Below the pieces are notes generated by a model. It ran no database searches and was not told the origin of the DNA. It was given only the letters and a program-made list of their open reading frames with translations. Of a DNA stretch of 44,646 nt, positions 35,865 to 44,528 are shown one piece after another (within the stretch, counting starts at the first letter, position 1; each line of letters opens with the position of its first letter). The DNA comes from Terriglobales bacterium (GTDB taxonomy: Bacteria > Acidobacteriota > Terriglobia > Terriglobales > Acidobacteriaceae), in NCBI GenBank assembly GCA_035764005.1, contig DASTZZ010000097.1, positions 1 through 44,646 on the forward strand. Reading direction: 5' to 3'. Made by a program: the position numbers and the translations under genes.

Positions 35865-37847
35865 TCAGTAGATGATTTCTCGGCGCGCAATTACTGCGAA
35901 ACTCGCAGAGTTCATTCCCAACTGGATACTGCAACTGTTGAACGTGAGTGAGTTGGTTCCACCACCATTCCAGCCGACTGTCGGAACACCTAAGTGAGTC
36001 AGCAGGTTCGCGTCTGTGGGATTCGTTGTGTAGCAAGGATTTGTTCCTGTCGCGCATCCGCTGTTGTCGCCAATCTGTGCAACAACAACACCTCCAGTGA
36101 AATTGCCGTTGCCACCGCCACTAGCTTGCATAACCCCGGCGCCCACTACCAATATGAGGCCGTTGAAGGTGAAATTGCCGCTGTAGGTAAGCGTGCCGGT
36201 AACCAACAGAATCCCGGCCCCGGTGGTAGCTCCTGACAACGTCAAATTGCCATCGACCACTGTCACTTCCGGGCTCGAAGTACTGCCTAGATCGGGTACG
36301 CCTGTATAGTTGCCGGAAATGGTTTGAGTCGCGACGTTCTGTACGTCTTGAACAATTGCGTTCAAGCCTTGCGGTGTCGAGTACAGGGAATTTGAGGTGT
36401 TAATCACGTTCTGTACGTCGGGCTGAGTGCCGCCACAGGCATCGGCGCCAGTGTAGTTGCCATATCGATTGACAGGAATCTGACTGATCACCGTGTTTCG
36501 TGCGAGGGTTGCCTGTTGCGCGGCAGTATTGCCGTTCAGACCCACGTCAGTGGTTGTTCCGATTGCGGGTACTGGTGGTCCAGGCGACGCGCAGCTATCA
36601 GTTCCAGTCATGGTTAAGTTGTTCGAATCGGGTAGGCCGCTAATCACTGGGTCGTGCCCCGCCACGGTCAACGCCGCGGGCATGGGGGGTATCGCGACCT
36701 TCGCCACTTCATACTGGATCATTCGCGTCGCTTTATTCGGCGAAGTAGCATTTGGCGCTACTGCGAGCGTTGTCAGCATGTACACCGGTTGAGAATCCAA
36801 GTCCGAGCATTGGTTTGCCGTCATAGGGCCTGCGCCGACACCGATAGGCGTACCCGGCAAGGCAGGGGCACTTGTGCCGCATGCCGGCGCCGGCGATCCA
36901 GTAGTCGAGCCAGTTCCAATTAGACCCGTGGAGCTACCTGTGCTGCTTGAACTGCTACTGCTGCCGCTGCCGCTGGTTGAACTTGAAGTTGAGGTGCTGC
37001 TCGAAGTGGAACTTCCCGAGGTTGTCGTGGCGCTAGAGTGAGAACTATTGCCGTTTCCGGTTGATCCTCCAGCAAACATTGCCATTGCCGCTGCCAATTG
37101 TGATGGCAGGCTGGCACGCTCCCGGAGTCCTGGAACAAGTCCCGGAACCTCAATTGGAGTCCGTACATCTGCAAGAACGAATTCGTTGCTGCCGTTGTAG
37201 CAAACCTGATCTGCTCGCGGTCCTCCCGGCGAGTACGGAGCGTAGGGTAGATGGCCGCAGTTGCCACTCCCGAGCACGCACCAAGGTTGAGCGGACTCAT
37301 TCATCTTCAGGTTAATGCGCGTCCATTTGTAACTAAGAACCTGGCCGCCCGGCATCCCTTGCGCTGTGGGCGCCGGCTGTACGTACCAGGTGGTTCCCGC
37401 AGGTATAGAGGTTGCAGCGGTGGGGCACGGAACACCCAACGTGCCGGGGCTGCCTGCGATGATGGCCGTGCTATTCACCTCGTGACATATCTCGTCATCG
37501 AAATATGGATTTGGCGCTCCACCTGCAAGCGTGGGACTCCATGGCTGCACGACTTCGCCGTTTGCAGGATTGAGTACGTATAGCACTCCATTAGGTTGAC
37601 CGATCGGGACGGTCGGCAGAGTCAAAGGATTCGGCGCGTTCGCACGGATACGATCTCTCATTTCTTCGAGTCCAGCTCTTGCACCAAAGTAAGCAAGGTT
37701 ATTCTGGCGATAGCCGGTACCGACCGTGGTTTCACTATTCGTTGCGAACATCATTGCCAGCCCGATTGCCGACACCAGAACCAACGCGAACAGCACAAGC
37801 AGCAAAGCTATGCCGTGTTCTGAGTGACTGTCGCTCTTTTTTCTCAT
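35865..37847 (-). CDS. PilX-like pilus assembly protein with Ser/Thr/Gly-rich linker
   Basis: The N-terminus has a prepilin-like EHG/IALLLVLFALVLVSAIGLAMM segment, the PilX_N pattern, without the Glu5 of major pilins. The start was placed at ATG 37845-37847: it lies four bases after the PilW stop and GGAGAA sits about nine bases upstream. The middle holds a long Ser/Thr/Gly low-complexity stretch (about 36890-37070). The C-terminal half contains repeated beta-strand-like segments (VTVVDGNLTLSG, GILLVTGTLTYSG, FTFNGLILVVG) that resemble a beta-helix. Length 660 aa is far above the usual 170-200 of minor PilX. In type IV pili or pseudopili, PilX proteins sit at the filament tip or base; here it may carry an exposed adhesive or spacer domain. 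It is the last gene of the operon. Confidence 0.8.
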   Translation of the reverse strand: MRKKSDSHSEHGIALLLVLFALVLVSAIGLAMMFATNSETTVGTGYRQNNLAYFGARAGLEEMRDRIRANAPNPLTLPTVPIGQPNGVLYVLNPANGEVVQPWSPTLAGGAPNPYFDDEICHEVNSTAIIAGSPGTLGVPCPTAATSIPAGTTWYVQPAPTAQGMPGGQVLSYKWTRINLKMNESAQPWCVLGSGNCGHLPYAPYSPGGPRADQVCYNGSNEFVLADVRTPIEVPGLVPGLRERASLPSQLAAAMAMFAGGSTGNGNSSHSSATTTSGSSTSSSTSTSSSTSGSGSSSSSSSTGSSTGLIGTGSTTGSPAPACGTSAPALPGTPIGVGAGPMTANQCSDLDSQPVYMLTTLAVAPNATSPNKATRMIQYEVAKVAIPPMPAALTVAGHDPVISGLPDSNNLTMTGTDSCASPGPPVPAIGTTTDVGLNGNTAAQQATLARNTVISQIPVNRYGNYTGADACGGTQPDVQNVINTSNSLYSTPQGLNAIVQDVQNVATQTISGNYTGVPDLGSTSSPEVTVVDGNLTLSGATTGAGILLVTGTLTYSGNFTFNGLILVVGAGVMQASGGGNGNFTGGVVVAQIGDNSGCATGTNPCYTTNPTDANLLTHLGVPTVGWNGGGTNSLTFNSCSIQLGMNSASFAVIARREIIY

Positions 37848-37851
37848 CGGG

Positions 37852-38613
37852 TTAGTTCTCCAGTTCCGCAATGGCAGAGAGGGAGTAAACCTGTTGCTTT
37901 TGTGTTTGTAGATCGTTTTGTTTCGATCTTGTATTTAGATTGACCTTAATTGCATCGATCTGCTGGATCACGGGAGTGTTGTTCTTAATATCGGCACAAC
38001 CAACCGCAGGCGCCGGCGGAGGTCCAAGAGGAGATGGTGCACTGCAGGCGTTAGAGTCTACTAATACTTCAGCGCCGCTAGCCTGAAAGTAAGTAAACAG
38101 CGGCTCACTCATTCCTGTCGGATCAATTACGTTTTGTACTTCTGTGTAGTAAACAGGATTCGGGTAGCCGGTTAGCGGATCAGCCGTTGTTTTTGCCGTG
38201 ACGCTACGTCGTATACAAGGACAATTAGGGTCAGCGGGATCGCTGGGAAAATACTTGTACTCTACCCGAAAAATTGTCCCGTTTCCGTACACGTCACCTT
38301 CAAAGATCAGGTCTGTAGTTGATGCAAAGATGAGTCCCGAGGCTGCGCTGGTATCTGTCAGCCCCTGGTAGTTTGAATAGATCTTCGGCGCGGGATAACC
38401 AGACATGTGGACGTCGCGCGCGAACTGATCTGCGAACTGTCGATTCTGATCCGTGAGATCCAGTTTTGCTGATTCCGTGCTCGTAGTCTTCTGAATGTTG
38501 TTTACCTGGTGGAAAATTGCGCCCATTACGATTACCAAAACCAAAATGCTGATGACGAGCTCCAATAACGAGAATCCCGCCTGTGTGTTCCGCTTTTTTT
38601 CAGATCGCGTCAT
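37852..38613 (-). CDS. PilW-type minor pseudopilin
   Basis: The protein (253 aa) has a basic leader (MTRSEKKRNTQ), the prepilin-peptidase site AG/FSLLELVISILVLVIVMGAIF with Glu at +5, and the N-terminal helix. It belongs with the PilW family by size and by its position after PilV. The body contains RQFADQFARDVHMSGYP, typical of PilW, and a pair of cysteines in CPC near the middle. It starts two bases before the stop end of pilV-type gene (38615) and its end leads directly into the PilX-like gene, so the four are co-translated. It is expected to be cleaved and N-methylated by PilD and to sit in a filament initiation complex. Confidence 0.88.
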   Translation of the reverse strand: MTRSEKKRNTQAGFSLLELVISILVLVIVMGAIFHQVNNIQKTTSTESAKLDLTDQNRQFADQFARDVHMSGYPAPKIYSNYQGLTDTSAASGLIFASTTDLIFEGDVYGNGTIFRVEYKYFPSDPADPNCPCIRRSVTAKTTADPLTGYPNPVYYTEVQNVIDPTGMSEPLFTYFQASGAEVLVDSNACSAPSPLGPPPAPAVGCADIKNNTPVIQQIDAIKVNLNTRSKQNDLQTQKQQVYSLSAIAELEN

Positions 38614-38614
38614 C

Positions 38615-39208
38615 TCAGTTGCCTCTTATTCCACGCAGGGTTACCGGTAGGCTGAACAAACGCGCTTGATTCGCTCCGTTTGCGTTTTCACCGGTAGGCT
38701 TTGCAGCGACACTCACTATCTGTGAATTCCCTCCAGTGACGATGTTACGTATGCGCCAGCGGACGTCATAGACCTGGTCATAACCAATCGTCCCCGCCGC
38801 CCCGGTCGCGCACAGTGTGTAATTCATTTGGTAGCCGTTAACCGGAGCCTGAGTGAAGTCAATCATCTGGGTGCCGTTATCGACTGCAAGCGATGTGAGC
38901 GGCGCGCCAGATCCCCCATTCGATCCTGTCGTGTTCATCACGTGTACGACTCCCTTGCAGTCGGTCACGGAGGTGCTCTGAGCAGTAGAAGACGCGGATA
39001 GTACAAGGATGCGGTCCATCGTGCTCTGCGCCAATGTCACGGCGGTGCTGTCAAACCGGCTGCGCGCGTTATTAGCGATCGCGGTGAGAATGATGATCAT
39101 CCCACCGAGAACTCCGATTACAAGAATGAACATCGCGACGAGAAGCTCAATCAGACTGAATCCGGCCTGTCGATTCCGTCGTGAGCGGAAATGTATATTT
39201 CTCTTCAT
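38615..39208 (-). CDS. PilV-type minor pseudopilin
   Basis: A 197-aa protein with basic leader (MKRNIHFRSRRNRQ), prepilin cleavage site AG/FSLIELLVAMFILVIGVLGGMIII, Glu at +5. The FSLIE...A..ILVIG.LG pattern and the following ARSRFDSTAVTLAQSTMDRI are characteristic of PilV/GspI-like proteins. The start overlaps the end of the FimT-type gene by four bases. Minor pilins of this set prime pilus assembly in type IV pili. No pilus motor or secretin gene lies in the window, so the core machinery must be elsewhere. Confidence 0.88.
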   Translation of the reverse strand: MKRNIHFRSRRNRQAGFSLIELLVAMFILVIGVLGGMIIILTAIANNARSRFDSTAVTLAQSTMDRILVLSASSTAQSTSVTDCKGVVHVMNTTGSNGGSGAPLTSLAVDNGTQMIDFTQAPVNGYQMNYTLCATGAAGTIGYDQVYDVRWRIRNIVTGGNSQIVSVAAKPTGENANGANQARLFSLPVTLRGIRGN

Positions 39209-39882
39209 TGCCAGCTCCCACCGTTGTCAGTTTGATATCGCCATGTTTTAATGCGACCTGCAGGACTGACGCTTACGGCTGCCCAATCAAATCCACTGCC
39301 ATTTCGCCTCGTCCATCGCAGGTATGTAACCCAAGCCACCGGAGTTGCCACCGAAACGCCGCCCGTGATGACAGTGGATATGTTGTTGCAGGGGGCAGTG
39401 ACCGCTGTACGCTGACACGGAAGTCCACGCTCATTGAACGCGATACCCGGGCTCGGCAGACCGGAAGTATTAACCATCGATGGGGTCGTTGCTAAATTGA
39501 GAACTGGGATTGTGTTCAATGGTCTTACGGTATCGAAGCCCTGCACGCCTTGTGGCGCATTAGTCTGCGCGATGTCGATCGGGGTAGGCATCTGCACCGC
39601 GGGCTCCTGCGGATCCCACTGGCTATTTCCGTTGAAATCGACATAGGCTACGGACGCGCCGTTATTCACAGCACTCAGTACCTGGTAAGCCTGGTTGTCT
39701 TGTATGGATCGAGTCCGTGCCACTTGCATGAGGCCGGCATAACTCTGAGCGGCTGACTGTAGCTTCTGGGCGTCGATAATCTGAAATATTTGCGGAGCCG
39801 TGATCGCGCCAACGATTAATACGATGGCAACTACCAACAGTGCTTCCAGCAAGGTGAAGCCGTCTTGTCTTTCTCTAGTCAT
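39205..39882 (-). CDS. FimT/GspH-type minor pseudopilin
   Basis: First gene of the operon. ATG 39880-39882 gives a short leader (MTRERQ) then DG/FTLLEALLVVAIVLIVGAITAP, a prepilin cleavage site with Glu at +5. The longer frame to 39909 would lengthen the leader beyond the usual. After the helix, LQSAAQSYAGLMQVARTRSIQDNQ and later the GspH-like RWTRRNGSGFDWAAVSVSPAGRIKTW support FimT/GspH. Two cysteines (CQRTAVTAPC) may form a disulphide. Divergent from the HTTM-DCC gene across 253 bases with no gene. Confidence 0.88.
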   Translation of the reverse strand: MTRERQDGFTLLEALLVVAIVLIVGAITAPQIFQIIDAQKLQSAAQSYAGLMQVARTRSIQDNQAYQVLSAVNNGASVAYVDFNGNSQWDPQEPAVQMPTPIDIAQTNAPQGVQGFDTVRPLNTIPVLNLATTPSMVNTSGLPSPGIAFNERGLPCQRTAVTAPCNNISTVITGGVSVATPVAWVTYLRWTRRNGSGFDWAAVSVSPAGRIKTWRYQTDNGGSWQ

Positions 39883-40135
39883 TCCAGGTTCCCGAGAAAA
39901 GCGCAACACCGCGCCCGAGTGCGGGTCCGCGCGCTATGCCAGAACTTAGCCGATATCTAGCTGGACACTCAAGTTACGTAAGTCAGGTCCCACTCGGAAA
40001 ACTCAATGGCCAGAATGAGTTGTGAGAATCTCCTTGTTCAACCGTTCCCCTTGTTACTTTGGTTTTTTGTGATAACGAAAAGCGGTCACGCCTGTCTCGA
40101 CACATGTAATAAGGTCGTGGCGAAGCGCCCCCCCA

Positions 40136-42040
40136 ATGACCGTTCTGGAAAGAAGACTCGCCACAGGGAAGCCTCCTGTCGAAATTCCGAAGGCACCGCG
40201 GCTAAACCCGCTGCGACTTTTAACCAAGCCCATAGTCCGACTCGCTTCATACTTGCGCGGAGCTTACAGCCTGGATCTGCGTTCCTTAGCGCTGTTCCGC
40301 GTTGGATTGGCCGTGGTTTTGATTGGAGATCTCATTGCCCGAGCGCGCGATCTGACCGTCTTCTACACTGACTCGGGAATTCTGCCGCGGGCGGCTCTGC
40401 TTGAGAATTTTGCTCTTCCAGAGCGCTTTTCGATTCACTTGATGAGCGGTCAGTTTGTATTCCAAGCAGCATTGTTTGTGATAGCAGGCCTGTTTGCTCT
40501 CATGCTGTTGTTTGGGATTCGCACTCGACTAGCGTCGTTCGTTAGCTGGTTCATGCTGATTTCCTTGCAAATGAGAAATCCTGTGATCTTGCAAGGTGGC
40601 GATGTTTACCTCCGGTTGCTTGCCTTTATCGCGATTTTTTTACCGCTAGGCGCGATGTACTCAGTGGATGCCGCGCTGGACACGACTCCCGAAGAGCAAA
40701 GACTCGCTAGAACGCCAGTATATTTTTCGACGTTTGGCTTGGCGATGATGGCGCAGATTGCCCTGCTCTATATCTTCGCTGTGACCTTGAAAACTGCTCC
40801 TGAGTGGCGTGTAAATCACACTGCTGTCTTCTATGCACTGAGCATCCAACAGATGTCGACTCCCCTGGGACGTTTTCTCTTACACCTCCCGAAAATCCTC
40901 CCATGGCTCACGCGCGAAACCTTAATTCACGAGAGCGCTATTCCGGTATTCACCCTTCTCCCGATCTTTGCTGGTCCTGCACGCTTGCTGGCTGCGGTTC
41001 TCATTCTCACCTTGCATACTGCGTTGGGCTTGTCGATCCGTCTTGGCCACTTTCCTTACGTAGCCGGCATCGCAGCACTACCGCTGCTGCCGACCTGGTT
41101 TTGGAACCGGTCGCTTATCCGAAAGACTTTGCCGTGGGCGTGCGATGACGCCAGGCACGGATCTGGAGTACTTGTTTTTTACGATGGCCATTGTTCGTTC
41201 TGCTCCAAATCCGTCCGGGTGTTACGAAGCTTTCTGTTCATTCAGGGAGTAACACTTGTACCTGCCGAAGAGTTTCCCGTGACGGAACTCGAGATGCAGC
41301 AGCAAAGGAGCTGGATCGTAGTCGGGTCCAACCAGCAGCGTTGGTACAAGTGGCAAGGCTTGGTGGAACTCGTAGCGCTTTCGCCTTTATTTGCATCGCT
41401 GGCTCCAGTCTTGCGTTTCTCCCCGATTGCCGCGCTTGGAAACCGTCTTTACGAATCGGTTGAGCGAAACAGAACGAGATTAAGCGGGCTTACTGACTGG
41501 ATTAAACCTCGCCGCCTCGAGCTAAGGCCGTCTATTGCGTCGACAGTGATGGGAGCGTTGTTCATCGTATATGTGTCATTCTGGAATTTATCGTCTATTT
41601 TGCCGACGCCGTTTCAGCCGGGCGGCGACACGATAGGTCTGATCCTTGCCATTGATCAGCGCTGGGATATGTTTGCCCCCAATCCGCTCACCTACGATGG
41701 TTGGTACGTGGTAGAGGGAAAGTTGCGCGATGGAACTCACGTGAACGTTTTACATCCGGAGAGCCCAGTTAGCTATGAGAAGCCCGCGAGTATTGCGGAT
41801 CAATACAAAGATGAGCGCTGGCGAAAATACCTGATGAACCTTTCACTTGGTCAGTATGGAAATTACCGGCTTTACTACGGTCAGTATCTATGTCGTTCCT
41901 GGAACACTGGTCGATGGCCGAAGGACTCAGGTGCACTGTCCAGCTTCGATATTTACTTCATGGGACGCCAGAACTCCCTTACCGATCCCAACAGGCCTTA
42001 CTCCAAAGACCTGCTCTGGCATCATGAATGTTTTAAATGA
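40136..42040 (+). CDS. HTTM domain membrane protein with embedded DCC thiol-oxidoreductase-like domain
   Basis: A 634-aa fusion. Residues about 45-330 form an HTTM-type region (named for horizontally transferred transmembrane domain, related to vitamin K gamma-carboxylase) with several membrane helices, starting LFRVGLAVVLIGDLIARARDL, TVFYTDSGILPR. Residues about 340-460 carry a DUF393/DCC domain whose motif YDGHCSFC gives D350, C353 and C356. The end returns to an HTTM-like C-terminus (DQRWDMFAPNPLTYDGWYV). DCC proteins are thought to be thioredoxin-like; HTTM enzymes outside vertebrates are largely uncharacterised. The ATG follows a run of seven Cs; the ribosome binding site is poor. It converges with the CPBP-type gene. 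Confidence 0.85.
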   Translation: MTVLERRLATGKPPVEIPKAPRLNPLRLLTKPIVRLASYLRGAYSLDLRSLALFRVGLAVVLIGDLIARARDLTVFYTDSGILPRAALLENFALPERFSIHLMSGQFVFQAALFVIAGLFALMLLFGIRTRLASFVSWFMLISLQMRNPVILQGGDVYLRLLAFIAIFLPLGAMYSVDAALDTTPEEQRLARTPVYFSTFGLAMMAQIALLYIFAVTLKTAPEWRVNHTAVFYALSIQQMSTPLGRFLLHLPKILPWLTRETLIHESAIPVFTLLPIFAGPARLLAAVLILTLHTALGLSIRLGHFPYVAGIAALPLLPTWFWNRSLIRKTLPWACDDARHGSGVLVFYDGHCSFCSKSVRVLRSFLFIQGVTLVPAEEFPVTELEMQQQRSWIVVGSNQQRWYKWQGLVELVALSPLFASLAPVLRFSPIAALGNRLYESVERNRTRLSGLTDWIKPRRLELRPSIASTVMGALFIVYVSFWNLSSILPTPFQPGGDTIGLILAIDQRWDMFAPNPLTYDGWYVVEGKLRDGTHVNVLHPESPVSYEKPASIADQYKDERWRKYLMNLSLGQYGNYRLYYGQYLCRSWNTGRWPKDSGALSSFDIYFMGRQNSLTDPNRPYSKDLLWHHECFK

Positions 42041-42063
42041 GCCCAATTACGGATTGTGCGCGC

Positions 42064-42759
42064 TTACGCTTTTGGCGGAATCTCAGTTTGCGAGTGGTAG
42101 TGGAAGTAGCCGATGCCTACGCGCATATGCCGCTGGATGTCGTTGGGAACGGTGACCGCGATCGTAAGTCCGAGGATCGCGTGCGCCACGCCGAGGCAGT
42201 AAATGTTGCGCTGACGACGAAAGATCTCGCAGGCAGCCCACCCTGCGAAGAAGCAGACGCTCATCAGTACCGGATTGGGAATGTGCACCAGCGTAAACAG
42301 GACCGTGCTTGCAATGGCTACTAACCGGCTCGGAAGCAGTTGCTCCAGACGCAGAAAAAAGTAGGATTGAAGAATAAATTGCTGAACCATCGCCCAGATG
42401 AAGTAAGCGAAGGAGTGCGTCGCTATTCCGATCACGCCGAATAGCGGGTGCAGAGTTCCTAGATGCTGTGCGATGACAACCGCGATCCCGGAGATCGCGA
42501 TGGCTGCTGGAATCACCCACAGAGTAGAGCGCAGGCCGTGCAGCCCGAGCCCGAGATCGCGCAATCGCGGACGGTGAGCGATAGTGCTGACGAAGATAAA
42601 TGAGGCCGAAATCCAGAAGAGCCCCGACTGAGTTCTGCCGTGGGCCCAGGTAGTCGCTTCGATTAGCCCCCAGGCGGCAAACACCTCCAACACGGAAACC
42701 CATCGAGCCAATGGTCTCGATTGCACTTGCGACGGCAGTGGCAATATGGCTTCGGACAT
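42064..42759 (-). CDS. CPBP-family intramembrane protein with degenerate catalytic motif
   Basis: A 231-aa membrane protein with about seven helices. The CPBP (CAAX protease and bacteriocin-processing) pattern is recognisable: the motif normally written EExxFRG is here QQFILQSYF (Q126, Q127, Q131), followed by FTLVHIPNP (H159) and a late HAILG (H193). The catalytic Glu pair and the Arg are therefore replaced by Gln while both His remain. Such a protein is probably not an active glutamic protease. The sequence MSEAILPLPS at ATG 42757-42759 is the likely start. Its partner genes are a convergent HTTM-DCC protein and a divergent secreted esterase. Confidence 0.75.
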   Translation of the reverse strand: MSEAILPLPSQVQSRPLARWVSVLEVFAAWGLIEATTWAHGRTQSGLFWISASFIFVSTIAHRPRLRDLGLGLHGLRSTLWVIPAAIAISGIAVVIAQHLGTLHPLFGVIGIATHSFAYFIWAMVQQFILQSYFFLRLEQLLPSRLVAIASTVLFTLVHIPNPVLMSVCFFAGWAACEIFRRQRNIYCLGVAHAILGLTIAVTVPNDIQRHMRVGIGYFHYHSQTEIPPKA

Positions 42760-42812
42760 CGGTAAGCTCCATTGGAAGTTGAGCCGGAGGCAAAATCAAG
42801 TCATCTAAAGTA

Positions 42813-43682
42813 ATGATGTTCATGCGCAAAATTGTTGCAGCAGCTTGTTTTCTCATCCTCTCGATTGCCGCGTCCTCAGCGACGACGGCAACTCTTTTCA
42901 AGGATCCGCAATTTAAGGTGAAGGTAGTGCGCAACCTTCAGTTCGGCAGCGGTGAAGTGCGCACGCCGAAACTCACGAAACGGGCACTCTTTCTTGATTT
43001 GTACGAGCCGGATACGGCGGCAACTGGCTGGAAGCGTCCGATAATGATCGCTATCCATGGTGGCGGGTTCCTTTTCGGCGATAAGAGCGAGATGACGAGT
43101 CTCTGCCGTGAGTTCGCGGCGAGGGGATATGTCTGCGCCTCGATCAACTATCGTCTCGTTCCAGACGACCCGCCGGGCGACGCCAAAGACGAGTACACTC
43201 GCGCAGTGATGGCGGCAGTCGCAGACGCAGATCACGCAACCCGCTGGATCGAGGCGAACGCAGTCAAGTTCCATGCGGACACAACCCGCATGTTCATTGG
43301 CGGATCGTCAGCGGGAGCCGTAACTTCCATGCTGCTCGCCTACAATCCCGGTTTCAAACCGCCGCACTTTCGTGCGGTCGCCGACATGTGGGGCACGATG
43401 GGACCGAGAGTGAACTGGATCCGTAAAGGCGGACCGCCGCTCATCATCATTCATGGCAAGGAAGACGAAACGATCACTGTGAGCGCGGCGGAACAGATCG
43501 ACGCGCGCGCCAAGGCGATTGGCCTGCCACACGAGACTTTTCTGATTGACGGCATGGGGCACAGTCTTCCGCTCAACCTTGAGGTCAATGGCAAGACGCT
43601 GCTGCAGGATTTGATCGACTTTTTCTACAAGCAGATCGCGCCGGAGCGTCACGCGGGCTTGCGGCAAGTGAAAAAGCAGTAG
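42813..43682 (+). CDS. Secreted alpha/beta-hydrolase (carboxylesterase-like)
   Basis: The protein has a signal peptide (MRKIVAAACFLILSIAASSA) and an alpha/beta-hydrolase core. The oxyanion motif HGGGF is at 82-86, the nucleophile S166 lies in GGSSAG, the acid is probably D218 (HGKEDET) and the base H250 (GMGHSLP). This is the HGGG group typical of hormone-sensitive-lipase-like and BD-FAE esterases, which often act on acetyl or feruloyl esters of polysaccharides. The three close ATGs (42813, 42816, 42822) leave the start uncertain; 42822 would give the neatest signal peptide. The stop lies inside a composite inverted repeat. The natural substrate is unknown. Confidence 0.88.
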   Translation: MMFMRKIVAAACFLILSIAASSATTATLFKDPQFKVKVVRNLQFGSGEVRTPKLTKRALFLDLYEPDTAATGWKRPIMIAIHGGGFLFGDKSEMTSLCREFAARGYVCASINYRLVPDDPPGDAKDEYTRAVMAAVADADHATRWIEANAVKFHADTTRMFIGGSSAGAVTSMLLAYNPGFKPPHFRAVADMWGTMGPRVNWIRKGGPPLIIIHGKEDETITVSAAEQIDARAKAIGLPHETFLIDGMGHSLPLNLEVNGKTLLQDLIDFFYKQIAPERHAGLRQVKKQ

Positions 43683-43764
43683 AGACGCGGCATGCAGCGT
43701 CTGGGCCTGGGCAGTCGGAGCCTTTGACATCACCATCAGAGACGGGGCATGCCCCGTCTCTACT
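43678..43764. repeat. Composite inverted repeat with two GCATGC-centred palindromes
   Basis: Outer arms AGTAGAGACG (43678-43687) and CGTCTCTACT (43755-43764) are exact complements. Inside are an imperfect hairpin AGACGC...GCGTCT (43683-43702, centre GGCATGC) and a perfect 24-bp palindrome at 43738-43761. Repeats of the form GTAGAGACG...GCATGC...CGTCTCTAC are a widespread dispersed bacterial repeat style. It also may terminate the esterase transcript. Confidence 0.7.
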
Positions 43765-43794
43765 CCGTCAGCGGGAAGGGTTCGCTAAGTCTTC

Positions 43795-44325
43795 TCAGAT
43801 TCCCAGACCGTATTTGTCCTTCAAGAGCCTACGATGATGCAGCTCATGGCCGGCGATGATGTAAGCCAGTGCTCGCACACTGATTTCCAATTTATTGGCA
43901 ATGCCGCGTCGCAGCCAGGCATCAGGTTCTAAATTCCTGAAAAAGGAAATAGTTGCCCGGCGTACTTGCTCGTACTCGCGGCCAAGAGTGGAGACGCTGC
44001 GGTTATCGAAGCTGCCGTATTTTACGTAGTCATCCTGCTCAAAGCCTTCAATCGGCGTGCGATCGTTGCGCGCAATGCGCAGTGCGCGGTACGACATGAT
44101 GCGCTCGGTGTCGATCACATGCCCGAGCACTTCTTTCACGCTCCACTTGCCCGGCTCATAACGAAAGGTACCGTGCTGCTCGGAGAGGCTGCGGAGAAGG
44201 ATCATTGTTTCGGCCAACTGCTGGTCGAGCGAGATCAGCACATCCTGCTCAGGTACGAGCGAAATATAGCGGTGATAGTAAGAGTCGTACTCGGCGGAAG
44301 CCGGTCGAGCTGCGGTGGCGCTCAT
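43795..44325 (-). CDS. DinB-family protein
   Basis: A 176-aa protein of the DinB/YfiT-like four-helix superfamily. The three metal-binding His are in place: H69 (EVLGHVIDTER) and H160 and H164 (AGHELHHRRLL). Members include thiol-S-transferases such as mycothiol- or bacillithiol-dependent enzymes and many of unknown role. The start was placed at ATG 44323-44325 with GAGG about six bases upstream; the frame runs on to 44469 but that extension is Arg/Leu-rich and would overlap the promoter region of the divergent gene. Function cannot be narrowed further. Confidence 0.85.
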   Translation of the reverse strand: MSATAARPASAEYDSYYHRYISLVPEQDVLISLDQQLAETMILLRSLSEQHGTFRYEPGKWSVKEVLGHVIDTERIMSYRALRIARNDRTPIEGFEQDDYVKYGSFDNRSVSTLGREYEQVRRATISFFRNLEPDAWLRRGIANKLEISVRALAYIIAGHELHHRRLLKDKYGLGI

Positions 44326-44528
44326 GGAAGACCTCGCGGCAAAGATCGTTAACCACAATCGTAACAGCAGGCATCGGAGCCGTCGGCTGCCTCGTCCCAC
44401 AGGTATCCCCGAGAGAACGGCAGAGAACGAAAGACCAGTTTTTGAAGCCGAAGATTGAGCTCGTCGCATCTGTTACCCACAGCAAGCGAGCCCGCTTCAG
44501 TTAGGATGGTAGATAAGCAGCTTCTTTC

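Noticed and set aside
42083-42934. 283-codon minus-strand frame overlapping the CPBP gene and the esterase start
   Set aside because: It shares the strand but not the frame with the CPBP protein; its Arg/Ser-rich translation lacks membrane helices and it would overlap a secreted esterase with clear catalytic motifs.
44326-44469. N-terminal extension of the DinB protein
   Set aside because: The segment is Arg/Leu-rich and non-conserved in character, while ATG 44325 has a proper ribosome binding site and starts a normal-length DinB protein.
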